This document shows positions 57,425 to 64,000 of a stretch of 64,000 nt of DNA, in pieces. Source of the DNA: DATJPW01 sp963752855 (GTDB lineage: Bacteria > Desulfobacterota > Desulfomonilia > Desulfomonilales > Desulfomonilaceae); assembly GCA_963752855.1 (NCBI GenBank), contig CAVVZX010000006.1, forward strand, positions 62,001 through 126,000. Direction: 5' to 3'. Position numbers and translations under genes: made by a program. The notes beneath the pieces were generated by a model. That model was not told the DNA's origin, made no database searches, and was given only the letters and a program-made list of their open reading frames with translations. The stretch's first letter is position 1. Each line of letters opens with the position of its first letter.

Positions 57425-58449
57425 TTATTCCGGATTATTCTTCAGCCATTCCTGGCAGAATTTCAATGCTTCTTCTCCAGGAAGCCCTTTTTCTTTGGTA
57501 GTCTTGACGTACTCCGCAAGAATCGGCTGAACGTGCTCGGCCCAACGCGCGTCTTCCTCCTTGGACAGAGGAATAAACTTGTGGCCTTTGGAAAGTGCGA
57601 ATTCCTTGCCCTCTTTATCTATATCAACCCATATTTTTGCTTGTTTCTCAATCCATTCCTTATCTATTTGATCAATTGTCGCCTGGACATCTTTGGGTAA
57701 TGCATCCCATTTTTTCTTGTTCATAACATGGAAAAACACGATTGTGTACGAAGAGCCATAGTTTAGCGTTGTGTAATTTGTAACTTCAGCGAATTTCCAA
57801 CCTTTCAGTGTTTCGATAGGTCCCAATAGCCCCTTCAGCCACGCCCTTCTGAAGAGCGTCATAGGTTTCCGTCTGCGGCATGGCCACCGGCGTGGCCCCA
57901 AGCGCAGCCGCTATTTTTGAGCTGGTTCCCGTGCACCGGATCTTCATCCCCTTCAAGTCCTCGAGTTTTTCCACCGGCTTTTTACATGTGTTAAGAATTC
58001 CGGGACCATGGCCGTGAAGATACAATACCTTAACATCATCCAACTCTTTGGGTTTGAACTTTTCGTAGTAAGCATTGACGCAAGTGAGTTACCTGGGAAC
58101 CGTTCTTGTACCCAAGCGGCAGATCAATGACTTCAGTCAGCCAGAATCGGCCTTTGACGTAGCTGAGGACCGAAAATCCGATGTCGGATATGCCCTTCAC
58201 AACGCCATCGTAGCATTGGTCCGCAGGCGTAAGAGTGCCACCAGGGAACAAATTGACCTTGACTTGGCCATTGGTTCTCTTTGCGACTTCGTCACACCAT
58301 TGTTGGGCCAAGATAGAGTTAGCGTGCGTCGCGGGGAAGAAAGACGAGTAAGTGAGATCGATGGCGCAAACCGGCCCGCTTGTAGCCGCCAACAAGAGTG
58401 AAATCGCGAAAAACCAGCCCACCAAAGCGGATAGATGTTTCCGATTCAT
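57425..58449 (-). CDS. dctP: TRAP transporter solute-binding protein DctP (two frameshifts)
   Basis: Periplasmic binding protein for the DctQM permease. The start is ATG 58449 (MNRKHLSALVGWFF) because GGAGG lies 5 nt upstream. A signal peptide ends near GPVCA. Family features: FFPATHANSILAQQWCDEV, NLFPGGTLTPADQCYDGVV, GMKIRCTGTSSKIAAALGA and PVAMPQTETYDALQKGVA. Shifts near 58070 and 57815 break the frame; both look like extra bases (total 3n+2). About 340 aa. The Arg in KIRCTG is the family's usual carboxylate ligand, so an organic acid is the likely cargo. Confidence 0.88.
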
Positions 58450-58930
58450 TCTTACCTCCATTTATTTACTGAGGCCCGTTATTAAACAGGCCACTCGACC
58501 AACAGCGGCAGGAGCAAAATTTCAGGCGGATTGTCTCCTCCTGACATCTTTTGTCCCGATCTTGGATGCAAATTTAAGGTTCGCATTGCAAAATTAATTG
58601 GTTATTAAATAGATAAAAAGAGGTCAATTGAATCGAAAAAATGGCGCCCGCGCCCGAATCCCTGATCACCACACCCGTCCTCGAAAGCATCACTGCCGAG
58701 TCCGAATAATAGCTCACTTGAACGCACATCGGCCTGAAAGTGTGGCGCCAAATGGCGAAGTCAGATCAAAGTCCAAATTCTCCGCCATTCAACCCGCAAG
58801 ACATTTGTTCTCTATGGTGAACCGCACGCGTAAAATATCGCGATGAGGATTCAACCGTTTCAGCCCGTCATTTCCACGACAAACGACACTCTAGCGCATA
58901 GGACGCGTTAAGTCAAAGAGATTTGTAATC

Positions 58931-58991
58931 TGAAAAATGATCAAGAATCTAACCCTTGACCTGTCCACTGAGCGGCCAATTGAAGCGCAGG
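58931..58991. repeat. 61-bp direct repeat, copy 1
   Basis: Matches 59072-59132 at 53 of 61 positions by my count. GACCTG and CAGGTC inside and just after it can pair. Lies in the 866-bp gap 58450-59315 upstream of dctP, which has no supportable protein gene. Confidence 0.75.
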
Positions 58992-59071
58992 TCGTTCTCT
59001 CCGGCGAACAGGTTCCTCATAAGGAACATTTAGCACGGACACGCTATTTCGTCAAGGCAAAAAGCTCGCTT

Positions 59072-59132
59072 GTGAAAAATAATCAGGAGCCTGAGCCTTG
59101 AACTGTCCACTGTGCGGCCAATTGAAGCGCAG
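59072..59132. repeat. 61-bp direct repeat, copy 2
   Basis: Second copy of the element at 58931. Here the pairing arms differ (GAGCCT with AGGCTC), so a stem is kept although the sequence has changed. Both copies are followed by GCGAACAGG at a short distance. Confidence 0.75.
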
Positions 59133-59315
59133 GCTCGAGCGAGACGACAAACGGGATCCTCAGCGAACAGGTGAACCTTCATGTAGTTGGTCAGACAATA
59201 GGCGTCACAGGGGTCAGGGTCAGAATCCGTAATTCTACTCCGGGGGCTCCGCAGAAGCTACGCCCGCCCAGGCTCCCGGATAACAAGTCGCTAGAACCTT
59301 CTGATAAGGGTGGCG

Positions 59316-59891
59316 CTATCTTGGAACAAAGCCTTTGCCGATATTCCACGCGCGTCCCAGTGAATCCCCTAATCTCCAGTAGTTGTTGTTATGCATCGCA
59401 AAAATAATGGGTTTTATCTTCTGAATGTCAGGAAGCCCGTCCGTTAGATACTTGTCCTCTGCATACGCTTCCACTATTTCGCCAATAAAGATGTCGTTGG
59501 ATCCACCCAAATCAATGGTTTGAACAACGCGGCATTCCAGATTCAGAGGACACTCTTTTATCATGGGGGCTGTTTCCAACAAGCCGTAAAAAGCTTCGAA
59601 CAATGTTGATTTATCAGTTCGTTTGCCCGAGTAGATCCCTACGTAATCCGTAATCTCGACCATATCTTCAGAAGGAATATTTACGCTGAAGGTCTTGTTT
59701 TCCTTTATCCCGGCATTCGTATAATGAGTCTTGCCCATTGTGACAAACACCATAGGCGGTACGTGCTGAGCAATGCCGCAGTAGGCGATAGTAATATAAT
59801 TCGGTTTTCCGTTTACAGTTGCCCCTACCAAGACTGTCGGCATCGGATAAAGAAACGTTTTGGCCCCAATTGCAGATTTGTCCATGATCAA
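59316..59891 (-). CDS. Flavin reductase-like (FMN-binding split barrel) protein
   Basis: 191-residue flavoprotein of the flavoredoxin/flavin reductase family. The fold pattern is visible: PMPTVLVGATVNGKPNYITI, AQHVPPMVFVTMGKTHYTN, KTFSVNIPSEDMVEITDYVG and a C-terminal FIGEIVEAYAED. Flavoredoxins of sulfate reducers carry electrons to sulfur metabolism, but the partner here is unknown. Intact, single gene. The 555-bp region upstream (59892-60446) contains no gene I can support. Confidence 0.83.
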   Translation of the reverse strand: MIMDKSAIGAKTFLYPMPTVLVGATVNGKPNYITIAYCGIAQHVPPMVFVTMGKTHYTNAGIKENKTFSVNIPSEDMVEITDYVGIYSGKRTDKSTLFEAFYGLLETAPMIKECPLNLECRVVQTIDLGGSNDIFIGEIVEAYAEDKYLTDGLPDIQKIKPIIFAMHNNNYWRLGDSLGRAWNIGKGFVPR

Positions 59892-60446
59892 TGCTCCACG
59901 TTCGAGTTTATTACATCAGGTTACCGCGGCCCAGACTTGCCTCGGTCGATTGATCTCCGGCGCAGTCACAGTATAAGATATTATTCGCAGCTTAGAACCA
60001 AAAAATACATGGTCGGAATGCCGGGAACAACCACGAGACTCGAAGCTCCCGATCTTTCTTCGGATCGTTCGGAATCCCGGGCCAACTCAGGCTCCCTTTC
60101 CAGCAGTTCGAACGAGCGAAAAAACTTGCGTGACCTGCTTGAAAAGTGTTAGGTAATCGTGAGAAGGCTTAGCATCTCCATTCACTCCATGAAACTTTTG
60201 GGCCGATTAAACGGCCGTCGAGATATCTCCAGACAGAGAATTGAGACCAAAAAATCCTCATTCATGGTCCCGCTTGGGCCGTGGCGCACAACCCATGGCG
60301 CTTGAAGGAAGCCAAGCGGCCTGACAGGCGAATGCATCCGGTTTCTGATCTTTCTTTAACTTTGGGGTCGGAAACAGCCAGAAGCGCCGAAGAAGACACA
60401 AGCAAACATGACTTCTCACATAATCGGGACAAGGAGGTGTTTGGCC

Positions 60447-61289
60447 ATGAACAGAATCGCTATGACAATTGCTTTGATGTGCATGGTGGTGGTTCTCGTC
60501 GGTGCAATTGGTCCTGAAGCCGGGGCGCAACAAAAGCAGTTAGTGGTTGTCAGGGGAGACGCGGCCGTGGCTCACTTGATGGACGACCTTGCACAATCTT
60601 TCATGAGGGACCACTCCGACTACTCGATTGTGGTCAGCGGAGGCGCCGCTTCCGGCGCTGTGGAAGCTCTTTTGGCGGGAGAGGCGCAAGTCTGGATGTC
60701 CGCACAGAAGATGAGCCCGGATGACGAGAAACTGGCCGAAGCCAAAGGCGTTATGCTGGTTTCCCGCTTAGTAGACTGGGAAGGCCTTGCGCTAATTTGC
60801 CATCCATCAAACCCTGTGGAAAAACTAACCCTGGACCAGGTGCGGGATTTGTTTACCGGGAAAATCGCGAATTGGTCTCAGGTGAAAGGGAAGAACGCCA
60901 AAGTCGACCTGGTGGTTATAGAAACCCCCAGATCCGGCATGGGAACGTATTTCAACGAGACCGCGCTCGAAAAAAACCCTGTTTCCCCTTCGGCTCGTAT
61001 ACTGAGATACTTTAAGAACGTTGTCGCAGATGTGGCCAAGGACCCGAACGCCATCGGCTATGCGCCCATCAGGTTCGTGGAACTGGCCAAGGGGAAAGAC
61101 GATGTGAAAGTTTTGGCTGTCGCGAGAAGCGAGCTTCATATGTATGTTGTTCCTTCCATACAGACGATCAAGGACAGATCTTATCTCCTCATTACGCCGC
61201 TTTTCCTATTCTATGACGAGAACGCGAAATTAACCGGGCCGAAGACTTTCGTGGATTATTGTATGCAAAAGCGCTTGCTGGGCCGGTGA
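60447..61289 (+). CDS. PstS-like periplasmic substrate-binding protein
   Basis: Phosphate-binding-like protein of 280 aa. Start at ATG 60447 because AGGAGGTG (from 60432) precedes it. Signal peptide about residues 1-27 (LMCMVVVLVGAIGPEAGAQ). PstS-type features: DLAQSFMRDHSDYSIVVSGG, IANWSQVKG, RSGMGTYFNETALEK and AIGYAPIRFVELAKG. The binding motifs differ from classic PstS, and no pstCAB or phoU follows, so it may bind phosphate, tungstate-like oxyanions or act as a sensor. Confidence 0.8.
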   Translation: MNRIAMTIALMCMVVVLVGAIGPEAGAQQKQLVVVRGDAAVAHLMDDLAQSFMRDHSDYSIVVSGGAASGAVEALLAGEAQVWMSAQKMSPDDEKLAEAKGVMLVSRLVDWEGLALICHPSNPVEKLTLDQVRDLFTGKIANWSQVKGKNAKVDLVVIETPRSGMGTYFNETALEKNPVSPSARILRYFKNVVADVAKDPNAIGYAPIRFVELAKGKDDVKVLAVARSELHMYVVPSIQTIKDRSYLLITPLFLFYDENAKLTGPKTFVDYCMQKRLLGR

Positions 61290-61428
61290 CAAACGCGGAA
61301 TCAAAGTCAAATGGCTTATGAATAGTCCAGACCTGTACAAGGCCACGCATCATACCGAGCGGTGACCGTGTACAGGACTTATAAGCTAAAATGGATTCCT
61401 AAGATATCGCGAATTAGGAGGACGACAG

Positions 61429-62383
61429 ATGAAACGGACGATCTTATTGTTTCTAGCATGCGCGGGATTCCTGGTGGCAGGCGGAGTGATGACAGAAGTG
61501 AGCGCAGTGGAAAGAAAAATCGTTGTCATGTGGGTCGGCAACGTCCCACAGGCCCACGGATCTTATTTTGGGGTTTCTCCCGAAACTGAGGGAACTGGCC
61601 CCTGACATGCAGGTGAAGCTGCACCGGCAGCTAAAGAGCATGGATGAAGCGGAAGCAATCTTTCATGAGTCGGAGAAAACAATGGACGGCATAGTTTTTC
61701 TTGACTCCACGGGGGCGGAGTTTCTGGCAACCGCCAATCCAAAGATTCCGTGCTTTGTAGGAGCCACAAATAACCCTGTCGATCTGGGCGTCATGAAATC
61801 TCTCGAGGCTCCCGAAGGAAAGGTCACCGGCGTTACGTACTATATTCCATATAACAAACGGTTCGATATCATCATGCAGCTGTTCCCTAACATAAAACGC
61901 GTGGGGCTGGTGGTGGAGTTGGCTGACCCCAGTGGATTAATCGAGCAGCAGGAGACGCGATCGCAATGCGCGCGAATCGGCCTGAAATACAGTGACGTGG
62001 TTGCTTCCGATCTCAAAACGTTGGTAGCGGAAACAAATCAGCTTGCCGACAATGTAGATTTAATTATCATTAGCAACACACGGCTTGCGATGGAATTCAC
62101 GACGAGTCTGCTCCCCATGGCTAACACTAAGAAAATCCCCGTGTTTTCCTACGCGAGTGAACCGGTGAAACAGGGCGTCCTTGCGGGGATGGGAGTGGAT
62201 GAAGCCAAGCTCGGCGCCATGCTTGCACAATCGGTGGTTGATGTGCTTGTCAATCGAAAGCCGATTTCAAGTGTACCAGTCAAAATGGACCCGGACCCGA
62301 CGATATGCATTAACGAAGGAATGATGAAAAGCCTTGGACTCAAATTTCCGGACGCTATTTTGAAAAAAGCCGTATTTTACTGA
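61429..62383 (+). CDS. ABC transporter substrate-binding protein, TrpX/DUF534-like (frameshifted)
   Basis: Exported binding protein related to the family that includes tryptophan-binding TrpX. AGGAGG (61416-61421) precedes the ATG; the signal peptide is ILLFLACAGFLVAGGVM, ending near EVSA. The first frame (VVMWVGNVPQAHG) stops at about 61602, and one extra base near 61555-61570 leads into LILGFLPKLRELAPDMQVKL, KVTGVTYYIPYNKRFDIIMQ and KIPVFSYASEPVKQGVLAGM. Joined length about 317 aa. No permease or ATPase gene follows. Confidence 0.8.
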
Positions 62384-62550
62384 TTACACAGCGCCAGCGA
62401 ATTGGTAAGGGGGCTATCGGGCCGCCGGCCCACTGACTCCGTTAACCTTTTCATCTATCTCAGATCATCTCCGATGCCAAGTTGACAGCATCCCAATACG
62501 TTTGTTAGCATTCGCTCCTCGTAGCATTCATTTAGAGAGGTGTACCAGCC

Positions 62551-63477
62551 ATGGCCGATATCGAAGGACTGAGAGAAGCGAAGGATGTGAAGATCTCAGG
62601 AACAGGGAGCGCAGCAGGTTTCCATTTGAAGGGATCAGCTCACCTGGACTGGGGAATGAAAAACCGCATGTCGCGGATAATTAAACCGGACACCGGCCGC
62701 ACGGTTATGTTGGCCGTGGATCACGGATACTTTCAGGGGCCCACATCCGGCCTGGAAGTGATGGAGAAGACACTCGAACCTCTGATTCCATACGCGGATT
62801 GCCTGATGCTCACCAGAGGCATTCTTCGCACATCAGTGCCGCCGGGCTGTCAGACTCCGATTGTGTTGAGAGTATCGGGTGGTCAAAGCGTCCTGACTGA
62901 ACTGTCCAATGAAACTTGGAACGTGGACGTGGATGATTGCATTCGATTAAATGCGGCGGGGATGGCTTTTTCCATTTATGTCGGCGCTCAGCATGAGCAC
63001 CAGACCCTGGTTGCTTTCTCGGACCTGATAGACGCCGGGTACGCGGCAGGAATCCCTGTGCTGGCCGTTACCGCCGTGGGCCGGGAAATGGCTCGGGATG
63101 CGAGGTATCTGAGCCTATCCAGCAGGATAGCCGCGGAAATGGGCGCCAATATCGTCAAAACGTACTATTGCCAAAACTTTACAAAAGTGACCGGGACCTG
63201 TCCGGTTCCAATCGTCATGGCCGGCGGAAAAAAGCTCCCCGAATTGGAAGCGCTCGAAATGGCCTTCAAAGCTGTTTCCGAAGGAGCTGTCGGTGTCGAT
63301 ATGGGGCGCAACATCTTTCAGTCCGATTCCCCGGTGGGAATGATCAAGGCTGTTCGAGCCGTGGTTCATTACAATGAAAAACCGAAAACAGCCCTCAAGA
63401 TTTACGAGGATGAGAAGAAAGCTTCGAAAGCTCCGAAGGTGAAGGCCAAAGCTTCCAAGCCTAAGTCACGGAAATAA
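62551..63477 (+). CDS. lsrF: LsrF-like aldolase/thiolase (DeoC/FbaB fold)
   Basis: Class I aldolase-fold enzyme very like LsrF, the thiolase that acts on the phosphorylated AI-2 breakdown product. Shared features: LKGSAHLDWGMKNRMSRI, RTVMLAVDHGYFQGPTSGLE, LTRGILRTSVPPG, RIAAEMGANIVKTYYC with the Schiff-base Lys, VPIVMAGGKKLPELEALEM and GAVGVDMGRNIFQSDSPVGM. The C-terminal tail KKASKAPKVKAKASKPKSRK is an unusual lysine-rich extension. No lsrACDB or lsrK is in view, so a different sugar-phosphate substrate is possible. 308 aa; a possible start is ATG 62551 with AGAGGTG upstream. Confidence 0.85.
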   Translation: MADIEGLREAKDVKISGTGSAAGFHLKGSAHLDWGMKNRMSRIIKPDTGRTVMLAVDHGYFQGPTSGLEVMEKTLEPLIPYADCLMLTRGILRTSVPPGCQTPIVLRVSGGQSVLTELSNETWNVDVDDCIRLNAAGMAFSIYVGAQHEHQTLVAFSDLIDAGYAAGIPVLAVTAVGREMARDARYLSLSSRIAAEMGANIVKTYYCQNFTKVTGTCPVPIVMAGGKKLPELEALEMAFKAVSEGAVGVDMGRNIFQSDSPVGMIKAVRAVVHYNEKPKTALKIYEDEKKASKAPKVKAKASKPKSRK

Positions 63478-63530
63478 TCCCGCTTGGTAAGCGGCTGCGG
63501 CCATACGGCTGGGAACACGGGCGCCTTGCA

Positions 63531-63560
63531 GTGGAGACCGGCGTCTCGCCGATCCTCCAC
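63531..63560. repeat. Imperfect short palindrome
   Basis: GTGGAgaCCGGCG and CGCCGatccTCCAC form an imperfect inverted repeat between the lsrF-like and dehydrogenase genes. It carries the ACCGGC word seen in the elements at 8470, 44234 and 53544. Confidence 0.45.
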
Positions 63561-63611
63561 AAAGGGCGCATGCCTGTACGTCCCCATAGTGGAAAGTTTC
63601 AGGACGGTTCA

Positions 63612-64000
63612 ATGAAAGTCGCAATGTATTATAACAACAAGGATATCAGGATCCAGCAGATGGATATACCTCGCATAGGGCCTGATGAACTTCTTGTTAA
63701 GGTGTGGGCGAGTGGTATTTGCGGTAGTGACGTGCTTGAATGGTATCGGGTCCCCAAGGCCCCCCTTGTGCTCGGGCATGAAATAGCCGGGGAGATAGTC
63801 GAAGTCGGTCGCGATGTTTCGCGCTGGAAAAAGGGCGATCGGGTCTTTGTTTCGCATCATGTGCCGTGTAACATGTGCCGTTACTGTGTCGCTGGGCATC
63901 ATTCGGTGTGCGACACGCTGGCTTCCACCAATTTTGACCCGGGCGGGTTCAGCGAATATCTGCGTGTCCCGGCGATCAATGTGAGGAACGGCGTTTACGA
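63612..64000 (+). CDS. Zinc-dependent alcohol dehydrogenase (3' end outside window)
   Basis: Medium-chain dehydrogenase/reductase, of which 129 codons are in view. Start at ATG 63612 with AGGACGG upstream. The catalytic zinc ligands appear as ASGICGSDVLEW (Cys), LVLGHEIAGEIVEVG (His-Glu), and the structural zinc cysteines as CNMCRYCVAGHHSVC. The sequence favours the sorbitol/threonine dehydrogenase branch. It follows the lsrF-like gene, which suggests polyol or sugar catabolism, but the NAD-binding half is not visible. Confidence 0.88.
   Translation, partial: MKVAMYYNNKDIRIQQMDIPRIGPDELLVKVWASGICGSDVLEWYRVPKAPLVLGHEIAGEIVEVGRDVSRWKKGDRVFVSHHVPCNMCRYCVAGHHSVCDTLASTNFDPGGFSEYLRVPAINVRNGVY

Noticed and set aside
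58628..58846. 72-residue plus-strand frame upstream of dctP
   Set aside because: Arg/His-rich with no start signal, typical of a chance frame.
58931..59136. CRISPR array or integron attC sites
   Set aside because: Only two copies, 61 bp long with 13% difference and a single 80-bp interval; no cas or integrase gene and no attC core sites.
60009..60152. 47-residue frame before the PstS-like gene
   Set aside because: Ser/Arg-rich, no ribosome binding site, no recognisable fold; likely chance in the 59892-60446 gap.

Overview
The window reads as a chromosomal contig from a Gram-negative anaerobe of the former Deltaproteobacteria (Desulfobacterota; a Desulfomonile/Syntrophobacter-like lineage is my best guess). 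The evidence is gene content: outer-membrane lipid transport (mlaEFD), LPS heptose synthesis (gmhA), a K+-independent membrane pyrophosphatase, an FmdE-family protein, a beta-oxidation block with a TRAP transporter, and many one-component and eSTK-type regulators. There are no rRNA or tRNA genes, CRISPR arrays, transposases or phage genes.

Layout. 0-8.4 kb (+): the 3' part of a DinG-type helicase, an mlaE(STAS fusion)-mlaF-mlaD-lipoprotein operon, a receiver-domain protein overlapping glgC, and an alpha/beta hydrolase. 8.5-15 kb (-): mreB, a SurA-like chaperone and mfd. 15-20.7 kb: a membrane TPR protein, HU, a small unlisted lipoprotein, an ECF sigma/anti-sigma/Spy-like stress cluster, and rpoH. 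20.7-24.6 kb (-): a Lon-like protease, a 56-aa protein, a PilZ-like protein and gmhA. 24.9-34.6 kb (+): an RNB nuclease, a giant Ser/Thr kinase with two WD40 propellers, a Nudix hydrolase, an FmdE-like protein translationally coupled to a metallo-beta-lactamase-fold hydrolase, and an FG-GAP protein. 34.7-37.7 kb (-): hppA and an exported SagB-type nitroreductase. 38-43.8 kb (+): RRM protein, ndk, rlmN, APH/P-loop kinase, TPR lipoprotein, single-domain purH, purE. 44-59 kb: a catabolic, repeat-rich region with a CoA-transferase, class V aminotransferase, fadJ, thiolase, amidohydrolase, nucleotidyl cyclase, cysteine desulfurase and a dctPQM TRAP operon. 59-64 kb: flavin reductase, two orphan substrate-binding proteins, an LsrF-type aldolase/thiolase and the start of a zinc alcohol dehydrogenase.

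The two most interesting signals are not protein genes. (1) At 43996-44160 there is what looks like a complete phenylalanine attenuator: a TTGACA promoter, a ribosome binding site, a 21-codon leader peptide with four consecutive Phe codons, mutually exclusive pairings and an intrinsic terminator, upstream of a family III CoA-transferase. (2) At 32974-33059 a textbook sigma-54 -24/-12 element precedes a roughly 59-nt segment holding an anti-Shine-Dalgarno-like stretch and an intrinsic terminator, i.e. a candidate small RNA or leader.

Caution: about 20 conserved genes here are split by apparent one-base indels, mostly insertions in short homopolymers, plus one in-frame TGA. Sequencing or assembly error is the likeliest cause, so I give joined coordinates and describe the intact protein. 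Several short intergenic palindromes (8.4, 19.2, 43.9, 44.2, 47.3, 51.1, 53.5, 55.0, 63.5 kb) share sequence words and form dispersed hairpin families.
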